A stretch of DNA of 64,000 bases from Akanthomyces muscarius (Eukaryota; Ascomycota; Sordariomycetes; Hypocreales; Cordycipitaceae). Below, piece after piece: positions 58,029 to 64,000 of this stretch. The stretch spans positions 186,001 to 250,000 of the forward strand of contig NW_026611615.1 in the NCBI RefSeq assembly GCF_028009165.1, given 5' to 3'. The stretch's first letter is position 1, and each line of letters opens with the position of its first letter. Under the pieces are notes generated by a model, which made no database searches, was not told the origin of the DNA, and saw nothing but the letters and a program-made list of their open reading frames with translations. The position numbers and the translations under genes were made by a program.

Positions 58029-59203
58029 ACAGTACCTGCCAAACCTGCATCAAGACATTTCTATATACGGCGCACCAACATTGGCTTGAGGAGGTGCAAG
58101 TTGGCCTTGGGACCAACGTTGCACAAACTACTTGGTTGCCGCTACTAATAAATGCCCCCCAACCAACTAACCGAGAAAAAGAAGCTCTTTTCGCGCAAGG
58201 CGCCCTCATCTTAGGGTCCGGAAGTAAAACTCCGAGAGTTGATCCCCCTGCTTGGTGACGGGCGCAAACCAGCCTCGAATATTGTTACACTTTCGAGGCG
58301 ACTATTATTCCCGATAGCTCATCGAAAAACATGCAGTGGAATCTTGCTACAGTATGACGATGTGACAAAGAAAACCCTCGGGCAGTGTCGGCTTGGGCTT
58401 AATTATGTTGTGCACGTCGAAAGGCCTGTGCATCTTCGCTATTACACAATCTCTTGTAGGACTCGAATCTACATAAAAAAAAAAAACGAAGGTTTGGCTG
58501 TACGTTTCTTTGATCAGGCGGAGAGGGCACTTGCGCATGAAGAAGACAAGTTGGATGAAAATGGAGAAGGCACGTGGCACGAGATGCTAGGCACCAGTGA
58601 GAGTTGGTCTTCCGTCAACAGCTGGACATCCCTCGCAGGCCTGCCCTTGAAAGTAGTAATCGTCTGGATGTAATCCGGATGACTGCTCGGCCCACTGTGC
58701 ACCTGCTTCGGATCTTTACGCCCTCAAGGACTGCGTCTTGCGCGCTGCTTCTGGGCACGAAACCAGACGCGCGACTCTCAAGTCAAATTAGAACAATACT
58801 TTGACAGCATAACACAAATGCAAATATAAATTCTAGAGGATTCAGCTCTCTGGAAAGATAAGAACACACCCCAGGGCTTACTTCTATCATCGCTAACCGA
58901 GGGTGGTCTCGTGCTGGGCGCCCCAACTGAATTTGCTAGAAACCATTTCCTAAACTCAATGTGCCGGCTTTTTTAACAGTATAAGCCTCTACCTTTTTTT
59001 CCGTTGGCCGCCGATTCTCGCGAATTATGAGAAAGGTTTGCTGTCGTTGCCGCGCGGGTCGAGATAGGTCTCTTTGGCGCCATGAAATTGGCCAAAGCCT
59101 ACTGCTAACGTCTTCTTTTATGTGCCCATGTCTTATAATGCAAAAAAAAGGACGTCATGATCCATGTGAATCTTTTGATGTCTCCACCGTCAAGATCTCC
59201 TTG

Positions 59204-59632
59204 CTACTGGCGGCCGCCCGTGTCTCGAGTTCGGAAAGGCTCCTGGCTAGTTCGTGCCTCATGCCAGGGAACGATGGGATGACACCCAAATAGCCCTTGT
59301 CCCAGCGACGCAATCATCATGTCAGCGAACTGTAGGCGTGAGTCATTCAGCGGTGGTAGGCTAGGACTAATGACCCAGCTGCGTCCAGCGAAGGCAATTC
59401 TTGCGATGATGTATTCCCAGAACGGCTTTGTCGAGTGCAGAGGGTATTTCAAGACCTGTGAGTACGTGTAGCAGTCCAAACCGTCGGATGCGGAGTCCAG
59501 AATATACGGAAATTCTACGGAGGAAGGATAATTTTGCTCCGCCGAGTATGGTAGCAGATGGGTTGGGTGGGTGCAGACCTCTCCGCCCACGGTGATGGCA
59601 GAACACGTCGCCTGCTTCAGGGCCAAGTGCAT
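59204..59632 (-). CDS. Possible gene or gene remnant, 142 codons
   Basis: ATG-started frame with fairly protein-like composition (segments such as TKPFWEYIIARIAFAG and LQFADMMIASLGQGLFG). I do not recognise it, and it does not clearly resemble the tandem family that starts 570 bp away on the other strand. It could be the exon of a larger gene, a decayed gene or chance. Confidence 0.3.
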   Translation of the reverse strand: MHLALKQATCSAITVGGEVCTHPTHLLPYSAEQNYPSSVEFPYILDSASDGLDCYTYSQVLKYPLHSTKPFWEYIIARIAFAGRSWVISPSLPPLNDSRLQFADMMIASLGQGLFGCHPIVPWHEARTSQEPFRTRDTGGRQ

Positions 59633-59769
59633 CCTGACAGGGTCTTGATCCGGATGCGCATAAGGGAAGGGTAATTAAGAGTTAAAAAAAGCAGGAGGAT
59701 TGATGCTGTGTGACAAACAAGATATAATATTCCCGTCTGTGTAAAACGGTGTGTGATACGACAGACGAC

Positions 59770-60093
59770 CGACGACCACAAGTGCAACGGGCCACCAGCG
59801 CCTGAAGCTCATATTTTCCCATTCTCAAGTAGCGGTAAGTCTAGTAAACAGATCAATCTGCTCGAGTTCGTAGATGCACGTCTGCATAAGTGAGCGCGTG
59901 CTACAGCAAACAGCCGGCGACCACAAGGCCGACGGGCCACCAGCGGCTAAAATCTATAATTACCTATTGGATACGGGACGAATGTGTAAGTGTGAATCAC
60001 GTCACTTACATGCAATTGTGTGTAGAAGGCCCCGGCTGTAGAAGATCGATGCTGCAATGTGGCTGACCACGAGTGCAACAGGCTCGTGGTGCC
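59770..60093. repeat. Degenerate tandem repeat with ~146-bp period
   Basis: A motif of about 33 bp (core GACCACAAGTGCAACGGGCC) recurs at 59770, 59915 and 60061, that is, at intervals of 145 and 146 bp. The first two copies match at about 28 of 33 positions and the third is weaker. AT-rich sequence follows each motif. The array ends just before the TATA box of the gene at 60203. Confidence 0.65.
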
Positions 60094-60110
60094 TGCAGCC
60101 CGTGTTTATC

Positions 60111-60118
60111 TATATAAA
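60111..60118 (+). promoter_or_regulatory. TATA box of the 279-aa family gene
   Basis: TATATAAA lies 92 bp before the ATG at 60203, a normal distance for a TATA-driven fungal promoter, suggesting regulated rather than housekeeping expression. Confidence 0.6.
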
Positions 60119-60202
60119 CTGCAGCAGGTCCAGTTGGACAATTACTGGTCTTATTCAGTCCACGATTTACCGAAGTCGCCCAAGGAAATCTAGGGTGCCA
60201 AC

Positions 60203-61042
60203 ATGTCTCTTTCTATCGACTTGAGAGAGCCCAGACTGGCACGCCTCTACAAGCTGTCCGAGTCCCTGGCCGAATATACAACCACCAAGTTATGGCTTTA
60301 CATATTCTTCGAGTTCGCATTCCGTGGTGGAGAATTGCCCGTCAATATCGACTTTCTAACATGGGGGAGGCGGAAGAGAATAAGATCACGCAACGAGATT
60401 GTGGTTCGGCGTTGCATCGCCACGCATGGCACAACGTCCAAAGAGACCATCCTGCTCTGGGTCTGCGCCCCGTGTGCCCGCGAGCCGGAATTTGACATTG
60501 AGGACCTCGAACTACTGGCCAACATCACCGCATCAAGGTATATCCTCCAGGCGAGGGAAACGCTGCAGACCGTGTGGATCATGACTTCGCTAGGACCGTA
60601 CGCCCGGCTCTGGGCGTACACGACCGAGGACGACCGGAGCGGCCACCACCTATGGCCAATCTTTCCCCTCGGCGAACGCGGCGCCAAGGTCTCTTACCTT
60701 CCACTGCGCGGCCACGAGGCTCACTTTCAGGTTTTGTTTGACCTTGTACAGCGCGACCCGAACCCGACGGCGGACCTGGTGCGCAGCATCGCGCGGGGCA
60801 CGGCAGAGGACCAGCTGGTGGACGTGCGCAATACAACGCAGGTGTCGCCGCAGGGGCGGCGCGGCTCGGTTCTTGACTGCAGGCTGCCGGATGGCTCGAT
60901 TGTGGGCATCTCGGCGGACTGGCACCGGGCATACATTATCTGGGAGAACCAGCCTTGGGAGTGCCACCAGTGCTGCTTCGGCGGAGAGTCCGCCAGCAGG
61001 GTACGGTATTGGACGTGGTGGCTCATTCCGGGAACCGGTTAA
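60203..61042 (+). CDS. Tandem-family protein A (unrecognised family), 279 aa
   Basis: Intronless gene; I do not recognise the family. It is clearly related to the next gene (61744-62502). Shared landmarks in order: an N-terminal L-Y...KLW segment (ARLYKLSESLAEY, TTTKLW), GPYARLWAY (from residue 131) against GPCARIWLC, WPIFPLGERG against LPIFPRGQRR, a His/Phe segment GHEAHFQVLFDL against LAEFRFMF, then P-x-x-D with RGTAEDQLVDVRNTT against RGRKMDLLVDFMSST, a Trp-x4-5 hydrophobic strand (DWHRAYIIW) and a C-terminal Trp-rich end (VRYWTWWLIPGTG). No signal peptide or transmembrane segment, so probably intracellular. A TATA box lies 92 bp upstream and a ~146-bp repeat array before that. Confidence 0.8.
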   Translation: MSLSIDLREPRLARLYKLSESLAEYTTTKLWLYIFFEFAFRGGELPVNIDFLTWGRRKRIRSRNEIVVRRCIATHGTTSKETILLWVCAPCAREPEFDIEDLELLANITASRYILQARETLQTVWIMTSLGPYARLWAYTTEDDRSGHHLWPIFPLGERGAKVSYLPLRGHEAHFQVLFDLVQRDPNPTADLVRSIARGTAEDQLVDVRNTTQVSPQGRRGSVLDCRLPDGSIVGISADWHRAYIIWENQPWECHQCCFGGESASRVRYWTWWLIPGTG

Positions 61043-61743
61043 GGGCAGGAAGAGAAGAACAAAGGGCAAGACTAAAGATACAGAGTAGAGGAGATTGTTT
61101 CTTGGACAGAGGATGTGTTGATGCAAGAATCAAAGACTATTCAAGCTCGGACAAGATGCTGGTGATAAATCTTCAAGCTTTGCAAGTAATTCGAGTTTTC
61201 TGTTCACAAAAAAGAGCAAGCCAACGAAAACTGACGCAGATCAATCTTATTCAACGCCCCATTATGGCCGCCGAGGCGCAAAAACTAGAACCAGAAGACC
61301 GCGGCGTCTCCGCAACAAAGCATTGAGGTTGCTTCGCGCTTGATTGCCCTCGTCTAGAAAGAGGTACGCGTATGGAAAGGCGAAGCGAAGTCAGAGACTA
61401 CTACTGTAGTACGACTAAAACGTGAAGAGACAAGGTACAGTTGTCCAAGTCTCAGTAGCGCGGGTTATCCTACACATCCAACGACCACAAAAACAAAGGG
61501 CGACCAACGAGTGAGGCCAGTTGCCTGACTATTTAAGCGGCGATGAATCCAACTAATTCATACTCTCTTCACTCATTCGTATCACTCTCACAACTCTAAC
61601 AACTCTCATAACTATCAACTCTCTCAACTATCAACTCTCTCAGCTCTCACAACTCTCACAACTCTCATCACACTGTGCAATCACACAGACAGCATTTATT
61701 CACAGCACGACAATTTGACCACGTCAAGAAAACTACTCACACC
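61043..61743. other. Spacer between family genes A and B
   Basis: The first part resembles the sequence after the decayed copy at 63274 (see findings), including GTGATAAATC at 61161 and again at 63357. A TATTTAAG element at about 61532 may serve as the TATA box of gene B. The leader is CT-rich. Confidence 0.6.
61582..61669. repeat. CAACTCTC-type low-complexity tract in the leader of gene B
   Basis: Irregular tandem copies of ACTCTCAC/ACTCTCTC and ACTATCA fill the region from the presumed transcription start to about 75 bp before the ATG. CT-rich leaders are common in strongly expressed fungal genes. Confidence 0.75.
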
Positions 61744-62502
61744 ATGTCGGCTTACGGAAGTGACCTCGTCTGGGATTCGGAGCTATCGAATCTCTACGAC
61801 GCTTCTCGTTCTTACCACCAACAAGACTCTCTGAAGCTATGGGGGCATCTCTTGAAGAAATGCGGATTTTGTATTTGGACCGACCGGAACGCGGATGCCA
61901 ACGCGGCCACAGTCTTCTGCGTCGCTGCATCGAGTAACTCTTCAAAAGACGTTGGAGAGGCGAAAGACTTTTTGATTGATGAAGTCAATCTGCGCTGGAC
62001 ACCCAGGTCCAGCACCGAGGCTTCCTGGGGCCTGAAAGTGTCTGGTCCTTGCGCCAGGATCTGGCTCTGCATGAAGGCACAAAGCAAACCGCTCTTGCCG
62101 ATATTTCCTCGGGGTCAACGCCGTTACGTTAAAAGCTCTTACTTTGACCTGGCCGCACACTTGGCCGAGTTCAGATTTATGTTCAGCAAGATGAGGGAGT
62201 GTCCGCGCCCGGACGTGGACTTTGTTCTGGACGTGGAGCGCGGCAGGAAGATGGACCTCCTGGTAGATTTCATGTCATCCACATACGTCTGCGACCTTGA
62301 ACCACCGTCAGGAGAGTCTCTTGTGTGCCGGATGGGCGATCAGAAGACAATTCTGCCGTGCCGCGAGTGGCAGCCGGCCTTTGTCAATATGAGGCCTGAG
62401 AAAGGTGGGACGCTGGACCGCTGCTACCAGCGCTACTACCAGGAAGAGGACAGCAGTTGGACGTGCTTTTGGACCACGGAGCTGCCGCCAGGGTTCTACT
62501 GA
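61744..62502 (+). CDS. Tandem-family protein B (unrecognised family), 252 aa
   Basis: Intronless paralogue of gene A. The N-terminus ELSNLYDASRSYHQQDSLKLW matches the LY...KLW segment of A and the DSKKLW of copy C. GPCARIWLC starts at residue 101, followed by LPIFPRGQRR, PDVDFVLDVERG, LVDFMSST, EWQPAFVNM and the Trp-containing end SSWTCFWTTELPPGFY. It is shorter than A mainly before the GPCAR motif. The ATG at 61744 (CACACCATG) is preferred to one 69 bases upstream because the same ACACCATG context starts copy C. No signal peptide or membrane segment; function unknown. Confidence 0.8.
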   Translation: MSAYGSDLVWDSELSNLYDASRSYHQQDSLKLWGHLLKKCGFCIWTDRNADANAATVFCVAASSNSSKDVGEAKDFLIDEVNLRWTPRSSTEASWGLKVSGPCARIWLCMKAQSKPLLPIFPRGQRRYVKSSYFDLAAHLAEFRFMFSKMRECPRPDVDFVLDVERGRKMDLLVDFMSSTYVCDLEPPSGESLVCRMGDQKTILPCREWQPAFVNMRPEKGGTLDRCYQRYYQEEDSSWTCFWTTELPPGFY

Positions 62503-62757
62503 GCAAAAGGAGGCGAGCCGGGCCACGTTCAGTGCTTTGGCCCAGGGTATGGACGCCAGAAAGCAGCAACAAGGTGAAGAAGAGGAGATATGCGCGGGGG
62601 TAATTAACTTGGACGTCATGCTCGACAAACTGATAAAACCTTGAGATATATATAGTTACGCATTTGATTTTGACTAATATTGACTTGTTGTAATTTATAT
62701 CCTGGCACTTTCCCGTGAGCCCTGATTCTAGATATTTCTTTACTTTAAAAAAGAACA
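62503..62757. other. 3' region of gene B
   Basis: AT-rich sequence with TATATA at 62645-62651. Nothing else seen. Confidence 0.5.
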
Positions 62758-62960
62758 TGATATTGGTTTCAGGCTCCTGCACTTTGGAGTTAAGTTTGTA
62801 CGAATTGGATAAGCGCCGGGACTCAGCCACTGAACTGCTGCCCTCAAGAGCCGTCACAGGTCCGTGTGTCTACAAGATCGGGAATGGGCGCAATCACAAT
62901 ATCTGCAACACCAGGCAAGTTCGGGGCTTCTTTATTTTCTTTGTGGTTTGTGTTTAATTT

Positions 62961-62965
<5 letters not shown>

Positions 62966-63001
<36 letters not shown>
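62966..63001. repeat. Poly-T tract of 36
   Basis: Uninterrupted run of 36 T on the plus strand inside the decayed copy. On the minus strand it is poly-A, which could be the tail of a reverse-transcribed insertion, or simply slippage. Confidence 0.95.
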
Positions 63002-63003
<2 letters not shown>

Positions 63004-63090
63004 CTCATTGTCCGGCACGGATGTTTGCCCATTTTTCGTCGGGCAGTCTTTATCACAACCCGCGGTAGAAACCCCCTGCGGTGGTACATT

Positions 63091-63118
63091 ATGAATGCCT
63101 TTACAAGTCGGCATTCAT
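63091..63118. repeat. Perfect 9-bp hairpin
   Basis: ATGAATGCC (63091-63099) and GGCATTCAT (63110-63118) are exact complements around a 10-nt loop. It lies just downstream of the poly-T tract in the decayed copy. Confidence 0.85.
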
Positions 63119-63273
63119 GTGTCTTTTGAGTTTTGACTTTTAGCTTTAGCCAAGTCGCCTTACGTTACGTAGCCTCGCCCTAAGCTTCAAGATAAGCACT
63201 ACTACAAAGGAGAGTGCGGCGTCTTTGTGCAGTACTGGACGTGTGGGATTATTCCATATTCAATGCAGAAGTG

Positions 63274-63787
63274 AAAGAAGAGACAACAACAGGGCAAATT
63301 AAACAAAGTACACATTCTATTGACCGAGACCGCTAGACAATTCGGACGATGCGCTAGTGATAAATCATCAAAGGCCCGAGCCTGGGCCAGGTTCAGCGCA
63401 GGTATGTGCAAAGGAAAGTCAGAAACAAAAGACTGTCAAAGAATATTTGATAAAGGGTCACAGATCATTCGCACCAAAGTTTACTGTCCCTAATAGTGAG
63501 TAAGAGATCAAGGGCCGCGACCGCTGTGCGGCAAAGGCCCAAACTAATTCATGCCTAACCATGCTTCTCAAGGGCGAACGGCGAGAACAAAGAACCAGCG
63601 ACGAGCAAAGGTTCATGAATATCTATTTTAAGCCTCGATATATCCGACAAACTCTAACTTTTTTCATTCACCATTCTCTGCATCCAGAAACGACATCCGC
63701 TTTCAACATCTACTTATCAAACCACGCAAGGCTACTTACATCATTTCCATTCACCCTGTGCAACACGCAAATTAATCAACTTACACC
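63274..63787. other. Duplicated flank and promoter of copy C
   Basis: The first about 120 bp resemble the 3' flank of gene A (a GAAGAGA...AACA-GGGCAA stretch and GTGATAAATC). A TTTTAAGCCTCGATATA element at about 63627-63645 corresponds to the TATTTAAG element before gene B. So spacer and promoter were duplicated with the genes. Confidence 0.55.
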
Positions 63788-64000
63788 ATGCCTGGAGGAG
63801 TTATGGCTTTGGCGATTTCGACACCGATTCGGCTTCTTGACACCCCGCTAGGCCACCTCTGGCTGATGGCGACGATCAATGAGGCTACACAAAATGACAG
63901 CAAGAAGCTTTGGCAACGAGCGTTGTCCCAGTATGTATACCAATCCCCCCTCTCGGACGAAGAGATCGAATCTTGCCCGACTCCCTGGGTTTTCCCAGAC
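63788..64000 (+). CDS. Tandem-family protein C, 5' part only (window edge)
   Basis: Open from ATG 63788 (ACACCATG context, as in gene B) to the end of the window, 71 codons with no stop. The segment LGHLWLMATINEATQNDSKK followed by LWQRALSQY aligns with the N-terminal LYDAS...DSLKLW segment of gene B. The rest lies outside the window, so whether it is intact is unknown. Confidence 0.6.
   Translation, partial: MPGGVMALAISTPIRLLDTPLGHLWLMATINEATQNDSKKLWQRALSQYVYQSPLSDEEIESCPTPWVFPD

Larger units (their letters stand above)
56047..60202. other. 4.2-kb gene-poor region, partly AT-rich
   Basis: The stretch 56780-57160 is AT-rich with many TA steps, and scattered short frames elsewhere (58239-58673 and 57914-58258, for example) look decayed. 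A repeat-induced-mutation relic of a mobile element is possible but no recognisable transposase or reverse transcriptase remains. One 142-codon frame, a 3 x 20 bp repeat, a ~146-bp periodic repeat and a TATA box are listed separately. Confidence 0.45.
62758..63273 (+). pseudogene. Decayed fourth copy of the tandem family
   Basis: Two fragments of the family remain in order. The 5' fragment (62758-62890) reads LELSLYELDKRRDSATELL, like the N-terminus of gene B, and then VTGPCVYKI, like the GPCARIW motif, as if about 60-70 codons between them were deleted. The 3' fragment (63182-63273) reads HYYKGECGVFVQYWTCGIIP followed by a stop ten codons on, like the C-termini of A and B. Between them lie a 36-T tract, stops and a hairpin. 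Similarity was judged by eye. Confidence 0.55.

Noticed and set aside
58381..58475. tRNA-like T-arm (GTAGG / TCTAC around CTCGAA)
   Set aside because: No matching D-arm, anticodon arm or acceptor stem at the required distance.

Overview
The window is nuclear DNA from a filamentous ascomycete, most likely a Sordariomycete of the order Hypocreales. The evidence is many short introns (about 50-90 bp) with GTRNGT donors, CTAAC-like branch points and CAG/TAG acceptors, plus genes typical of moulds and absent from budding yeast (phosphoketolase, mitochondrial ClpP, WSC and CFEM-like wall proteins, Zn2Cys6 regulators). Exon joins below were worked out by hand: reading frame was carried across every splice site and the joined protein compared with the known family. 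No alignment or transcript data were available.

Left third (1-18 kb), mostly central metabolism and mitochondrial genes: a Zn2Cys6 transcription factor (+) faces a phosphoketolase (-) tail to tail; then dihydroxy-acid dehydratase ILV3 (-), mitochondrial ClpP (-) divergent from an unrecognised, probably mitochondrial, protein (+), a stand-alone thioesterase-like hydrolase (+), a mitochondrial carrier (+), ribosomal protein L22 (-) and an Arg/Glu-rich disordered protein (-).

Middle (18-45 kb): a 6.6-kb gene for an about 2,160-residue Ala/Glu/Pro-rich acidic protein (-), preceded by about 2.5 kb with no gene; DBP5 RNA helicase (-) divergent from an SPF45-type splicing factor (+); an ECM33-type GPI wall protein (-); a 4.9-kb stretch without a convincing gene; an AlkA-type DNA glycosylase (-); MNN9-type Golgi mannosyltransferase (+); SNF7/ESCRT-III (+).

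Right third (45-64 kb), accessory in character: a CFEM-like single-pass membrane protein with a large proline-rich cytoplasmic tail (+), a long MFS transporter with an unexplained in-frame TAG (-), an 87-bp hairpin element, a WSC-domain wall protein with a 15-bp minisatellite (-), about 4 kb of gene-poor and partly AT-rich DNA, and finally a tandem array of an unrecognised intronless family: two intact copies (279 and 252 aa), one decayed copy carrying a 36-T tract and a hairpin, and a fourth copy running off the window end. This array, with degenerate ~146-bp repeats in front of it, is the part that looks least described.

Wall biogenesis recurs through the window (ECM33, MNN9, the WSC and CFEM-like proteins), as does mitochondrial function (ILV3, ClpP, the carrier, the unknown ClpP partner), but apart from two divergent promoters nothing shows that these genes are co-regulated.
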